Positions 37,945-47,099 are shown, counted from the first letter of the stretch. The stretch: DNA of 64,000 nt from Alistipes putredinis DSM 17216 (GCF_000154465.1 NZ_DS499577.1:1-64000), one strand, 5' to 3'. The notes: a model not told the origin generated them from the letters alone. Made by a program: numbers and translations.

Positions 37945-37975
37945 GATGCCGGTCCTGATGGGCAGGGATTCGGGT

Positions 37976-39262
37976 TTACTTTGTGTTTTTTACACGTCGG
38001 GTGAGCGACGCGGCGTAGGCGTCCCAATCCTCGATCTCGCGCCGTGCTACGCCCGATTCGATGGCTGCACGCGCCACGGCCGTGGCGACGACCGCGAGCA
38101 GACGCGGGTCGCTCGGTTTCGGAATCAGGTATTCGCGTCCGAACGAGAGCGACTTCAGACCGTATGTTTTCAGGACCTCCTGCGGAACCGGTTCCTTGGC
38201 CAGGCGTGCCAGTGCGTGGGTGACGGCCAGCTTCATTTCGTCATTGATCGTACTGGCATATACATCGAGCGCACCCCGGAAAAGGTACGGGAAAGCGAGC
38301 ACGTTGTTTACCTGATTGGGATAGTCCGAACGGCCCGTTGCGAAGATGATGTCCGGACGGGATGCCATCGCCTCTTCGTAGGTGATCTCCGGCGTGGGGT
38401 TGGCCAAGGCCAGCACCAGCGGATCGTGGGCCATCGTGCGGACCATTTCGGGCGTCAGGATACCCGGAGCTGAAACGCCGAGGAAGACGTCGGCACCTTG
38501 GAGGGCGTCGGCCAGCGTATCGACGTCTTCCCGGTCCGTAGCGAGTTGTTCCTTGACAGGATTCAGGTCTTCGCGGCGGGTCGAAACCACGCCTTTGCTG
38601 TCGCAGAGAACGAGATTTTCGCAATTCAGGCCGAGCTTCAGGAAAAGGCGGGCGATAGAAACCGCCGCAGCGCCTGCGCCGTTGATGACCACACGGGCGT
38701 CGGCGATGGACTTGCCCGCGATTTCGAGGCCGTTCAGCAGGGCCGCACCCGAGATGATGGCCGTGCCGTGCTGGTCGTCGTGCATGACGGGAATGTCGAG
38801 CTCTTCACGAAGCCGGGCTTCGATTTCGAAACATTCGGGAGCCTTGATGTCCTCGAGGTTGATGCCGCCGAAGGTCGGAGCGATGGCCTTGACGGTTTCC
38901 ACGAAACGGTCCGTGTCGGTCGCATCCACTTCGATATCGAAGGCATCGATGTCTGCGAATACCTTGAAAAGCATGCTTTTACCCTCCATGACCGGCTTGC
39001 CGGCCAAAGCCCCGATGTTGCCCAGTCCCAAGACTGCCGTGCCGTTGGTGATGACGGCGACCAGATTGCCTTTGCCCGTATATTTATAGGCGTCGAGCGG
39101 ATTTTTCACGATTTCGAGGCACGGCTCCGCCACGCCGGGCGAGTAGGCCAGCGAAAAGTCGTGCTGCGAAGCGAGGGGTTTGGTGGGTACTACCGCTATT
39201 TTGCCGGATTGCCCTTCTGCATGGTAACGAAGGGCTTCTTCTCTCATATTTTTATTTTGCAT
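37976..39262 (-). CDS. Malic enzyme, oxaloacetate-decarboxylating, short form
   Basis: Converts malate to pyruvate with CO2 release and NAD(P)H formation. 428 residues. Motifs: YSPGVAEPC and [21 protein letters not shown] at the N-terminus, [11 protein letters not shown] and [20 protein letters not shown] with the metal ligands, and the Rossmann loop [15 protein letters not shown]. It lacks the C-terminal phosphotransacetylase-like domain of the 750-residue MaeB proteins, which many Bacteroidetes carry, so it is the short bacterial type. Single gene with its own terminator; cofactor choice cannot be read with certainty. Confidence 0.95.
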   Translation of the reverse strand: MQNKNMREEALRYHAEGQSGKIAVVPTKPLASQHDFSLAYSPGVAEPCLEIVKNPLDAYKYTGKGNLVAVITNGTAVLGLGNIGALAGKPVMEGKSMLFKVFADIDAFDIEVDATDTDRFVETVKAIAPTFGGINLEDIKAPECFEIEARLREELDIPVMHDDQHGTAIISGAALLNGLEIAGKSIADARVVINGAGAAAVSIARLFLKLGLNCENLVLCDSKGVVSTRREDLNPVKEQLATDREDVDTLADALQGADVFLGVSAPGILTPEMVRTMAHDPLVLALANPTPEITYEEAMASRPDIIFATGRSDYPNQVNNVLAFPYLFRGALDVYASTINDEMKLAVTHALARLAKEPVPQEVLKTYGLKSLSFGREYLIPKPSDPRLLAVVATAVARAAIESGVARREIEDWDAYAASLTRRVKNTK

Positions 39263-39355
39263 TGTGTTTTATGGGTTTGATGAACTTATTTTTTTCGCAA
39301 GGATCGCGCCCGAGCCGGTATTCCGGTGAGAAAAACCGGAAAAGATCCGCCGGGG

Positions 39356-40219
39356 TCAGAGCCTGTTTACTGCGATCGGTTTTTTGTCGATGTAATTGGG
39401 ATAGAGGAACAGCGGCATTCCGAGTGCCATACCTGCATGTACCTTTCCCTGTATGCCGATGGATTTCAAAAATTTGCATTTTTTGTCCTGTGCCAGTGCC
39501 GAAAGGACGAAGCCCGTGTAGATCTGGCTGACGCCGAGGCTTTCGGCCATCAGCGAACCGTTCTGGTAGGCAAGGTTGGCATCTGCGGCTCCGAAACGGT
39601 TCGCGTATGGAGTGTGAATGAGAAGCAGGGTTTTGGCTTCGCGCAGGATGAGGTCGTTGCCTTTGTCGTATTCGGCAATCAGCCGTTTGAAAGCAGGCAG
39701 GTAGTTATAAAATTCAGGCCGCAGACGTTTGAGTATGGGTTTGACGAGCGGGTTTTCCAATTTGCGGGCGATTCCCGCGAAAGTATCCAGCGTGAAACGG
39801 ATGATCTTGTCCAGGATCGCGGGATCGGTGATGACCGTGAAACTCACTTCCTGGCGGTTGCTGGCCGTCGGAGCCCGGTGGGCGGCTTCGAGGATTCGGT
39901 CGATCGCTTCCTGCGGGACGGGACGGTCGGAGAGCGCTCGGTTCGAACGACGTGCCTTGCAGAGGAGCAGCACCTGTTCGGGCGAGGGCAGCCCGTTGCG
40001 GTCGATCGGATGGATTTTATCGGGAGGAAATGAACTGTGGCGGACCGAGCCGGTCGGGCAAACGGCCGCGCAATGTCCGCAGACGATGCAGGAGTCGATA
40101 TTGCGCAGACCGATCGGGTCGCCGGGTTTGGCCTGAGTCATGATCCAGGCAGGGCAAACCTTGACGCATTTTCCGCATCGGATGCAGCTGGCGGTGTCGA
40201 TATTGATTTGTACGTTCAT
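39356..40219 (-). CDS. Ferredoxin-nitroreductase fusion protein
   Basis: 287 residues. The N-terminus has two 4Fe-4S clusters of the ferredoxin type (CIRCGKCVKVCP and CIVCGHCAAVCP). From about residue 80 a nitroreductase-like FMN domain follows: 'ARRSNRALSDRPVP' is the FMN-binding start and 'AAHRAPTASNRQ' the next signature. 'ANLAYQNGSLMAESLGVSQ' fits the later family motif. Such proteins are found in anaerobes and take electrons from ferredoxin; the natural acceptor is unknown. It lies alone between malic enzyme and a low-GC lipoprotein gene. Confidence 0.92.
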   Translation of the reverse strand: MNVQINIDTASCIRCGKCVKVCPAWIMTQAKPGDPIGLRNIDSCIVCGHCAAVCPTGSVRHSSFPPDKIHPIDRNGLPSPEQVLLLCKARRSNRALSDRPVPQEAIDRILEAAHRAPTASNRQEVSFTVITDPAILDKIIRFTLDTFAGIARKLENPLVKPILKRLRPEFYNYLPAFKRLIAEYDKGNDLILREAKTLLLIHTPYANRFGAADANLAYQNGSLMAESLGVSQIYTGFVLSALAQDKKCKFLKSIGIQGKVHAGMALGMPLFLYPNYIDKKPIAVNRL

Positions 40220-40251
40220 CTATTTTGTCTGCGTATTGTGTGTTTGTTAGG

Positions 40252-41103
40252 TTACTTATTTGTATATTTTATCCATTCGAACATATTTTTATCCCCGGCC
40301 AGTTTTCTATTGATGTAATAAGTATCTCCTCCACATCCGTTCAAAATAATTTGGTCCGGAGTATGTGACATATAAGACCAATATATGCCCCCGTTCGGGT
40401 CGAAATAACAGGTTCCTGGCTTGAATCCATCCAAGTTAATTTCAAGTGCTCCCAATACTTCATTTTGGTTGTTCGGAGAAAAATAAACCGTCCGTTCTTT
40501 CGTATTTGGATTCTTCATCAAACGGATATTCTGATAGAATAAAGTACCTTCGTTCACATTCTCAATTCTCGCAGCACGCAAATAATACATGCCGTTTTCA
40601 ATATTATATACGAACATATTCCTCGGGGTGTTCACTGCTGCATCGATGTCATTTGTTGTTTTATCAACTTTAACCCAAGCACCCAATCGCCACTCTGTTA
40701 ATCTGTCGGCAAGTGCATTTGAATCATTGGCTGCTGTCATGTCGTAGGGTTCGCACATTTCGATAGTTTCAGCTTTGACCATTTTCTGTCCATTGACTAT
40801 TATTTCGTTGGAAGAAATGTGCTTCATTGCAAAGTCTTCGGGAATAGATTGTCTGATGATTGTATCTTTACTGAAAAGCGTGCAATCTTCTGTAATGCTA
40901 TCTACTTTAAGCATCACCAAAACGGCATCATCCGACTGCTTTTCAAAATACATCATAATCTTATCGGTCAGCAACAACTCTGCCTTGTCGCTAACCCAAA
41001 CACCAGTTTGGTGTTCGATCACATCGTTATTGCTTTCACAAGCACACGTACATATCGCTATTATCAGTGTGCAAAAGCATATTACTAAATTTCTCATCTT
41101 CAC
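40252..41103 (-). CDS. Low-GC lipoprotein of unknown function
   Basis: 283 residues. The signal peptide MKMRNLVICFCTLIIAICTC ends at a lipobox Cys followed by ESNN. No family is recognised. The body is acidic with alternating short strands ('VLVMLKVDSITEDC', 'GMYYLRAARIEN', 'GALEINLDGFKPGTCYFDPN'), suggesting a beta-rich extracytoplasmic domain. Codon use is clearly more AT-rich than the flanking ruvB and nitroreductase genes, a sign of later acquisition. It ends 32 bases before the nitroreductase start. The second Met (residue 3) is an equally good start. Confidence 0.75.
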   Translation of the reverse strand: MKMRNLVICFCTLIIAICTCACESNNDVIEHQTGVWVSDKAELLLTDKIMMYFEKQSDDAVLVMLKVDSITEDCTLFSKDTIIRQSIPEDFAMKHISSNEIIVNGQKMVKAETIEMCEPYDMTAANDSNALADRLTEWRLGAWVKVDKTTNDIDAAVNTPRNMFVYNIENGMYYLRAARIENVNEGTLFYQNIRLMKNPNTKERTVYFSPNNQNEVLGALEINLDGFKPGTCYFDPNGGIYWSYMSHTPDQIILNGCGGDTYYINRKLAGDKNMFEWIKYTNK

Positions 41104-41152
41104 TCGTTGTTTATGACCTCATTTAACATATTCGATTATAGTGTCTTTGGCG

Positions 41153-42169
41153 TCAGAACAGGGACTGTTCGCCATGGTCCGTCCGGGAGAATCCGAGATG
41201 TGCATAGGCCATTTCGGTCGCTTCCCGGCCGCGTGGCGTTCGTTTGAGGAACCCTTCTTTGATCAGGAACGGTTCGTAAACCTCTTCGATAGTCCCGGCA
41301 TCTTCGCTGACTGCCGTAGCGATGGTGTTCAGTCCGACGGGGCCGCCGCCGAATTTTTCAATAATCGTCGAGAGTATTTTGTTATCCATCTGGTCGAGTC
41401 CCCGGGAGTCGATATTCAGGGCTGTCAGGGCGAACCGCGTGATGTCGAGGTCGATATGACCTTCGCCTTTGACCATGGCGAAGTCACGCACACGGCGCAG
41501 CAGGGCATTGGCGATGCGCGGCGTTCCGCGTGAACGGAGGGCTATTTCCAACGCCGCATCGCTGTCGATCGAAACGTCGAGAATGCGGGCCGAGCGGTTT
41601 ACGATACCTTTCAGAACCGAAGAATCGTAGTATTCCAAGTGGCATTGGATGCCGAACCGGGCCCGCAGCGGCGAGGTCAGCAGGCCGCTGCGCGTCGTCG
41701 CGCCGATCAGAGTAAAGGGAGCCAGTTCGATCTGTATCGAACGTGCGGAAGGCCCCTTGTCCAGTACGATGTCGATCTTGTAGTCTTCCATCGCGGAGTA
41801 AAGGTACTCCTCGACGAGGGGACTTAAACGGTGTATTTCGTCGATGAAAAGTACGTCGCCGGGGTTGAGGTTGGTCAGAAGTCCCGCCAGGTCGCCCGGT
41901 TTATCGAGCACCGGTCCGGAAGTGACTTTCAACTGTGCATGCATTTCATTGGCGATGATGTTCGCCAACGTGGTTTTACCCAGTCCCGGAGGACCGTGCA
42001 GCAGCACGTGGTCGAGCGAATCGCCTCGCATCAGAGCCGCCTGGATGAAAATCCGGAGGTTATCCACGATCTTCTCCTGCCCGGCGAAGTTGTCCAGTTC
42101 GCGGGGGCGGATCTGATTTTCGAACTCCAGGTCGCTTTCGATGTTCCGGATGTTTTTTTCGGTGCTCAT
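41153..42169 (-). CDS. ruvB: Holliday junction branch migration ATPase RuvB
   Basis: 338 residues from ATG 42169. [18 protein letters not shown] opens the AAA+ core; Walker [10 protein letters not shown] is at about residue 56, Walker B FIDEIHRL, sensor GATTRSGLL, and the winged-helix end has '[17 protein letters not shown]'. It drives branch migration with RuvA at recombination junctions. Its own -7 box lies 19 bases upstream, with the promoter-bearing repeat behind it as a possible second promoter. ruvA and ruvC are not in the window. The 35-codon frame extension is not family-like. Confidence 0.97.
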   Translation of the reverse strand: MSTEKNIRNIESDLEFENQIRPRELDNFAGQEKIVDNLRIFIQAALMRGDSLDHVLLHGPPGLGKTTLANIIANEMHAQLKVTSGPVLDKPGDLAGLLTNLNPGDVLFIDEIHRLSPLVEEYLYSAMEDYKIDIVLDKGPSARSIQIELAPFTLIGATTRSGLLTSPLRARFGIQCHLEYYDSSVLKGIVNRSARILDVSIDSDAALEIALRSRGTPRIANALLRRVRDFAMVKGEGHIDLDITRFALTALNIDSRGLDQMDNKILSTIIEKFGGGPVGLNTIATAVSEDAGTIEEVYEPFLIKEGFLKRTPRGREATEMAYAHLGFSRTDHGEQSLF

Positions 42170-42187
42170 AGTCCATTCTGTTTCGGG

Positions 42188-42195
42188 CAAAGATA
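42188..42195 (-). promoter_or_regulatory. -7 box of ruvB
   Basis: CAAAGATA on the plus strand reads TATCTTTG on the minus strand, 19 bases from the ATG, so the leader would be about 12 bases. Confidence 0.6.
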
Positions 42196-42249
42196 ATGCA
42201 GCGGGTGGAATTTGTTCCCCATTACCGCTGCTATAATGAAAGGTGTATA

Positions 42250-42390
42250 GGCAATCGTGCGGGCTTGCACGCAAAGATTGCCGAACCGCCTCCTATCCTC
42301 TGCAAAGATACGAATAAGCCGCGTGCAAAAGCAAATTTATTTGCGTTTTGCCGAGGCGAAGTATCTAAGAAGAAGTCAAAGATACGAAAA
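42250..42390 (-). repeat. Promoter-bearing intergenic repeat, copy C, with adjoining hairpin
   Basis: 42302-42390 matches copy B over about 90 bases. The adjoining 42250-42301 matches 54217-54266 and can fold GGCAATC/GATTGCC with an inner GTGC/GCAC stem. On the minus strand it carries TATCTTTG boxes (near 42303-42310 and 42379-42386) pointing to ruvB. Confidence 0.75.
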
Positions 42391-42773
42391 GGCGGACGTA
42401 ATTATGAATGTTTGCTTTCAAAAATTTCCGGGAGCGTCCTGTCTTCTGCAAAGATGATGCGAGGAGAGGACAGGGCCGAATTTGTTTGAGTTCCTTTTTC
42501 CCCTCCCTGCGGAGCCATGGTACGTAAAAGTACGTTGTTTTCGCTGCGAGCGTCGTTTGGACAACCGTATCCTGTTCTTTTTAAGGATGGATCAATTCCG
42601 ATAATTGCAAGGGTGTGTCGAGCAGATAGAATTACCGGTCGTGGGCCGATAATGCTTTTCTAATAATATAGGTGGGAACGATTTTAGATGAATTAGATTA
42701 TTATATAACCGTAATTTATCATTATATTTGTCCAAAATTATTATATTAGTATGTCGTAATGGGGGTATGCAAT
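42391..42773. other. Gene-free stretch between the repeat and tRNA-Arg
   Basis: About 380 bases with no supported gene. The part 42650-42770 is very AT-rich. No box or hairpin beyond those listed was identified. Confidence 0.6.
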
Positions 42774-42801
42774 AAAAAAGGCGCCTTGAAGAAGGCGCCT
42801 T
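42774..42801 (-). terminator. Terminator of tRNA-Arg
   Basis: On the minus strand AAGGCGCC pairs with GGCGCCTT across an 8-base loop and is followed by a T-rich run. It starts 6 bases past the tRNA end. Confidence 0.85.
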
Positions 42802-42806
42802 GGAAG

Positions 42807-42878
42807 TGATCCCGACGGGATTCGAACCCATATCGTAAGAACCGGAATCTTAAATTCTATCCATTGAACTACGGGACC
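42807..42878 (-). tRNA. tRNA-Arg (anticodon CCG)
   Basis: A 72-base cloverleaf can be drawn on the minus strand: acceptor GGTCCCG/CGGGATC with one G-T pair, D arm GTTC/GAAT, anticodon stem TAAGA/TCTTA with loop TTCCGGT (anticodon CCG, codon CGG), T arm ATGGG-TTCGAAT-CCCGT, discriminator A. No CCA is encoded in the DNA. Confidence 0.93.
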
Positions 42879-42909
42879 GGTGGCACAAAGGTATAAAAAA
42901 AATTGAATT

Positions 42910-43539
42910 ATGCGACAAAAAATGGATAATTGGCAAAGAATCGACAGCGTTATTCGCTGGGCGAATATGACTATCAACTACTTTGCACTCTATATTGGAT
43001 TGCCGCGGGGTGAAAACCTCTATCAGATAAAAAAGGGAAATAATGGTATTTCCCGGAACCTGGCCTACAAGATCGTGACCAAATTCCCGGAAGTCAGCCT
43101 GGCGTGGTTGCTTACCGGCGAGGGGCAGATGTTTGTGGACGAGAAATTATGCGGGGTGCAAATTCCGTTTTATCAGGTGGATGTCGAATCCCATATCACC
43201 CGTCTTGACGAGTTGGCCCCCGATCGGGAGATGGTGATTCCCCAACTGACCGGCTGCGACCTGGCTATGCTGTATAATGGAAAGGCTATGGGGTGTTCTA
43301 TTCCGTCCGGATCGATCGTGTTCCTGAAAAAAATGACGCCCGAGGAGATTATTCCCGGACTCGAATACGTGATTGTCTGTCAAAAAATCATAACTTTGCG
43401 AATAGTTCGCACTTCGGAGCGGGATTCCGAATGGCGGTTGGTTGCTGCGGACCGGGAAAATTTCGACGATATTTTCGTCAAGGCTTCCGATATCGAGCAG
43501 GTATATCAGGTCGTGGGCAAGTTGGAAATTAAAATCTAA
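42910..43539 (+). CDS. S24/LexA-like transcriptional regulator lacking the catalytic dyad
   Basis: 209 residues. The N-terminal 70 residues form a helix-turn-helix of the phage-repressor type ('ALYIGLPRGENLYQIKKGNN'), ending 'SLAWLLTGEGQMF'. From about residue 80 the S24 dimerisation fold follows. The usual GDSM with nucleophilic Ser reads GKAM (in 'YNGKAMGCSIPSGSIVF'), and the Lys position later reads as Arg (LRIVRTS), so self-cleavage is unlikely. It is first in a plus-strand operon, with ribE 9 bases downstream. The start is ATG 42910; ATG 42922 is possible. Confidence 0.75.
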   Translation: MRQKMDNWQRIDSVIRWANMTINYFALYIGLPRGENLYQIKKGNNGISRNLAYKIVTKFPEVSLAWLLTGEGQMFVDEKLCGVQIPFYQVDVESHITRLDELAPDREMVIPQLTGCDLAMLYNGKAMGCSIPSGSIVFLKKMTPEEIIPGLEYVIVCQKIITLRIVRTSERDSEWRLVAADRENFDDIFVKASDIEQVYQVVGKLEIKI

Positions 43540-43548
43540 AATCGAATT

Positions 43549-44142
43549 ATGTTTTCAGGAATCGTGGAAAGAACGGTGACGCTCACCGATATCCGTATCG
43601 AACAACAAAATAAGACCTTCACTTTTCGTGCGGATTTTTGCGGGGAGTTGAAGATCGATCAGAGCATTGCCCACAACGGCGTATGCCTGACCGTGGTGGA
43701 TATTACGGAGGATACCTACTCCGTAACGGCAATGAAAGAGACGCTGCTGCGCAGCAATCTGGGCCAGTTGCAGGTCGGCGATATCGTCAATGTGGAGCGT
43801 TCGATGCGGCCCGATGCGCTGCTCGACGGCCATATCGTCCAGGGCCATGTGGATCAGACGGCCGTTTGTACGGCCGTCGATGATGCCGAAGGCAGCTGGT
43901 ATTTTACGTTCAAATACGAACCTGCGGGGGATAATTGTACGGTGGAGAAAGGGTCGATTACGGTCAACGGTGTCAGCCTGACGGTCTGCAATTCGCAGGA
44001 GGGACAGTTCCAGGTGGCGATCATTCCCTACACCTATGAACACACCAACTTCAACCGGATCAAACCCGGTACGTTGGTCAATCTGGAGTTCGACATTATC
44101 GGCAAGTACATTGCCCGGCTCATGAAAAATTACCTGAAATGA
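43549..44142 (+). CDS. ribE: Riboflavin synthase, alpha chain
   Basis: Joins two lumazine molecules to make riboflavin. 197 residues with the internal duplication of two lumazine-binding barrels: MFSGIVERT starts the first, 'AHNGVCLTVVDI' is its conserved strand, 'DGHIVQGHVDQTA' begins the second and 'ITVNGVSLTVCN' repeats the first motif. The other riboflavin genes are not in this window and no FMN riboswitch is seen upstream. Its stop overlaps the histidine kinase start by 4 bases (ATGA), so the two are translationally coupled. Confidence 0.95.
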   Translation: MFSGIVERTVTLTDIRIEQQNKTFTFRADFCGELKIDQSIAHNGVCLTVVDITEDTYSVTAMKETLLRSNLGQLQVGDIVNVERSMRPDALLDGHIVQGHVDQTAVCTAVDDAEGSWYFTFKYEPAGDNCTVEKGSITVNGVSLTVCNSQEGQFQVAIIPYTYEHTNFNRIKPGTLVNLEFDIIGKYIARLMKNYLK

Positions 44143-45188
44143 TGCCTATCAAAACCAAGGAGTTCGCTTCGCTGCTGGTTGCGGCGGTGGCTGCGATCGT
44201 CGTCGCGGCGGCCATGTGGCTGCTCGAAGCGGTGTGGTGGCAGACCCTCTGCGTGGCTTGCGCCGTGTTTGTCGGTATGACGTTACTGACGTTGTTTATT
44301 ATTCGCAAGTACGTGGCTTATAAGCTGAAGCCGATCTACTCGATCGTACTTTCGCGTAACGTGCATACGCAGGAGATTCTGGATGAGCTCAAGGACAAGC
44401 ACGTCGAAAACATTTCCGAGGAGCTGACCGCCTGGGCGGATACCAACGACAAGGAGATCGCGCGGCTCAAGGAAACGGAATCGTTCCGCAAGCAGTATCT
44501 GGGTAATGTGGCCCATGAGTTGAAAACCCCGATTTTCAATATTCAGGGGTATATTTCGACATTGCTCGACGGTGGTCTGGAGGACGACCTGATCAACCGT
44601 AAATACCTCGAACGGGCCGAGAAGAGCATCGACCGTTTGATCGACATCGTCAATGATTTGGATACCATTTCCAAGCTCGAGAGCAATATGACGCGCCTGA
44701 AAATGGAGTCTTTCGACATCGCTGCCATGACGCGCGAGATTGCTGAACAGGCCGAAATCGAAGCCGATAAGAAGGGAATTAAGATTCAGGTAAGGGGGGC
44801 CGACAGCCTGCCTTCGCCTTTCTGGGTCTGTGCCGACAAGCATTTCGTCGGACAGGTGTTGGTCAATCTGATTATCAACTCGATCCGTTATGGCAAGGAG
44901 GGGGGTGTAACGCGGATCAAATTCCGAGATATGCTGGATAAGATCCTCGTCGAAGTCGAGGACAACGGCGTCGGTATCGCCAAGGAGGACGTGCCCCGTA
45001 TTTTCGAGCGGTTTTACCGTACGGACAAGGGCCGTTCACGCGAGCAGGGCGGTACGGGGCTCGGACTGGCGATCGTCAAGCATATTATCGAAGCTCACGG
45101 CGAGCGAATCAACGTCCGCAGCGAGTTGGGAGTGGGAACGACCTTCTCGTTTACGCTCAAAAAGGCTCAAACAGGACATTCTCACTAA
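44139..45188 (+). CDS. Membrane sensor histidine kinase (PhoR-like), orphan
   Basis: 349 residues. Two helices (about 11-32 and 36-56) with almost no periplasmic loop, then a short HAMP/linker region. The dimerisation box is FRKQYLGNVAHELKTPIFNI with phospho-acceptor His in HELKTP; N-box NLIINSIRYGK, G1 VEDNGVGI, F FERFYRT, G2 GGTGLGLAIVKHI are all present. No response regulator lies within the operon or nearby. The lack of a periplasmic domain suggests it senses a membrane or cytoplasmic signal. It lies between ribE and lgt. Confidence 0.92.
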   Translation: MMPIKTKEFASLLVAAVAAIVVAAAMWLLEAVWWQTLCVACAVFVGMTLLTLFIIRKYVAYKLKPIYSIVLSRNVHTQEILDELKDKHVENISEELTAWADTNDKEIARLKETESFRKQYLGNVAHELKTPIFNIQGYISTLLDGGLEDDLINRKYLERAEKSIDRLIDIVNDLDTISKLESNMTRLKMESFDIAAMTREIAEQAEIEADKKGIKIQVRGADSLPSPFWVCADKHFVGQVLVNLIINSIRYGKEGGVTRIKFRDMLDKILVEVEDNGVGIAKEDVPRIFERFYRTDKGRSREQGGTGLGLAIVKHIIEAHGERINVRSELGVGTTFSFTLKKAQTGHSH

Positions 45189-45201
45189 TTTTGCATAACG
45201 T

Positions 45202-46107
45202 ATGATCCTTCCAATAACCGTTGTCTGGGATTTCAATCCCGTCTTTTTTTCGATCGGATCGTTCGATATCCGTTATTACGGACTGATGTGGGTGCTGGCG
45301 ATTCTCGGCGGCATGCTTTTCTTCGACCAGGTCTGTAAACGCGAAGGGCTGCCCCAGAAGGTTTCGGAGTCGATTTTCGTCTATGGCACGCTGGCCACGA
45401 TCCTCGGTGCCCGTCTGGGACACTGTTTTTTTTATGAACCGGGGTATTTTCTTGCCCATCCCTGGGCTATCATTACGGATTTCCGCAACGGCGGCATGGC
45501 CAGTCACGGCGCTGCCGTCGGCCTGCTGATCGGTCTTTGGCTTTTTTCGCGCAAGAATAAACTTCCTTATATCTGGTCGCTCGATCGGATTATGCTACCG
45601 GTCGCTATCGGCGGCGCCATCGTCCGTCTGGGTAATCTGTTCAATTCGGAGATCGTGGGGGCGGTGACCGATGTTTCCTGGGGGTTCAAGTTCGTTCGGC
45701 TTTATCCGAATGTTCCCATCGACTCCATCCCCGTGCAACACCCGACCCAGCTTTACGAAGCGTTATGCTACCTGGTGATTTTCGGAATCCTTTGCTGGCT
45801 CTATTACGGACGTGACCTGGGCCGGCGTCGTCCGGGCGTGATGTTCGGCGTGGGGCTGATCGGGATTTTCCTGACTCGTTTTTTTATCGAGTTCATCAAG
45901 TTGGATCAGGAGGCTTTCGAGCAGGGTATGCTGTTGAATATGGGACAGTTGTTGAGTATTCCGTTCATTCTGGTGGGGATTTATATGATTTACCGGGGCA
46001 TGCACCGCTCTCCGGTAGATCCCGATACGGTGCGGGTGGTTCGACAGCAGACTGTCCGGCAGCAGGGCGGCAGTTCCAAGCCACGTAAACATCGTCGTAT
46101 GAAATGA
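45202..46107 (+). CDS. lgt: Prolipoprotein diacylglyceryl transferase
   Basis: Adds diacylglycerol to the lipobox Cys of prolipoproteins in the inner membrane, the first step for all lipoproteins in this window. 301 residues, seven hydrophobic helices. The family signature is GGMASHGAAVGLLIG with the essential His-Gly, followed by GGAIVRLGNLFNSEIVG. HPTQLYEAL is also conserved. It begins 14 bases after the kinase gene and its stop overlaps the start of the HU/SPOR gene. The C-terminus is basic. Confidence 0.97.
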   Translation: MILPITVVWDFNPVFFSIGSFDIRYYGLMWVLAILGGMLFFDQVCKREGLPQKVSESIFVYGTLATILGARLGHCFFYEPGYFLAHPWAIITDFRNGGMASHGAAVGLLIGLWLFSRKNKLPYIWSLDRIMLPVAIGGAIVRLGNLFNSEIVGAVTDVSWGFKFVRLYPNVPIDSIPVQHPTQLYEALCYLVIFGILCWLYYGRDLGRRRPGVMFGVGLIGIFLTRFFIEFIKLDQEAFEQGMLLNMGQLLSIPFILVGIYMIYRGMHRSPVDPDTVRVVRQQTVRQQGGSSKPRKHRRMK

Positions 46108-47099
46108 TGCAGGACGAGGTAAATAAGATTGTTTTCAATGCGCTGGCCGACGGACGGGAAATTTGGTTTCCGGGAGTCGGCTCGCTCGTTCCCGAATTTC
46201 GGAGTGCCTGGCGTGCATCGGCTCGGCAGTTGGAACGTCCTTCCCGGCGCATTGCCTTTCTCCTCTCCGAGCAGCGGGGCGTTTCCGTGATAGACCTGAT
46301 TGCTCGGGCGGGGGCTTGCGATGTTGCTGCGGCCGAAGATATCTATTCCCGGTGGCTCGACAAAGCCCGGGTGGAGGACGGAATCTCCATTCCGGGAGTC
46401 GGGGAGCTCAATCACCGCTACTTTCGGCTCGATTCGCAGCTCGATGCCGTTCTCAATCCTCTCGGACACGATCCGCTGCCGCTGAAACGCCGATATTCCC
46501 GGCTACCCCTTTATCTGGGGATCGCCTTGTTTTGTACGGCGGCTGTCGGTTACGGAATCTGGCAGTACGGAGAGTGGATGCGGCTGCCGTTCGTGGGCGA
46601 TTCTGAAAAGCAGGAGGTCCTTCCCGTTGCCGAGGTCGTTTCATCCGTCCCGGCAAGAACCGGGAGCGGAACTCCCGAAGCCACCGGAGGTGATGCCGAA
46701 TCCGGTGCGATAGACTCCGAGCCGGTTGCTGAGAGCCGTCCCGTCGAAACGTCGCAGGATGATGAGGCGGCTGGCGTCGAAACCCTTTCCGAGGGCGCGA
46801 CGGGTGCGGGCCGCGCCGATCTTGACGCCGACTACGAAGCGCCGGTTCCCGAGGTCGCCAGGATGATTCCCGGCAGAACGTATGTGGTTTGGGGCGTTTA
46901 CAGCACCGAGGAGAATGCCCGGCGAGCCGTCGCCGAAGCCCGGGCCCGCCTGTCGGACACAAACTTCCGGATTTACTTTTTCGGGAAGAAGTGGATGGTT
47001 TCCGTTTTCGAAAGCGATTCTGCTGCGGAGTGCCGTGACTTTATGAGAAATGCGGGGGCCGGTCTGAAGGAAGTGTGGCCCTATACGAAAAAACGATGA
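46104..47099 (+). CDS. HU-like and SPOR domain membrane protein
   Basis: 331 residues. The N-terminal 130 residues resemble the CCDC81-like HU pair of Bacteroidetes: 'LADGREIWFPGVGSLVPEF' and a second copy 'VEDGISIPGVGELNHRYFRL'. One helix (about 141-160, 'LPLYLGIALFCTAAVGYGI') crosses the membrane, then an acidic disordered stretch. A SPOR domain ends the protein ('TYVVWGVYSTEENARRAVAE' to 'FMRNAGAGLKEVWPY'), predicted to bind denuded peptidoglycan. The topology puts the HU part in the cytoplasm and SPOR in the periplasm. It overlaps lgt and gtrA by 4 bases each. Confidence 0.85.
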   Translation: MMQDEVNKIVFNALADGREIWFPGVGSLVPEFRSAWRASARQLERPSRRIAFLLSEQRGVSVIDLIARAGACDVAAAEDIYSRWLDKARVEDGISIPGVGELNHRYFRLDSQLDAVLNPLGHDPLPLKRRYSRLPLYLGIALFCTAAVGYGIWQYGEWMRLPFVGDSEKQEVLPVAEVVSSVPARTGSGTPEATGGDAESGAIDSEPVAESRPVETSQDDEAAGVETLSEGATGAGRADLDADYEAPVPEVARMIPGRTYVVWGVYSTEENARRAVAEARARLSDTNFRIYFFGKKWMVSVFESDSAAECRDFMRNAGAGLKEVWPYTKKR

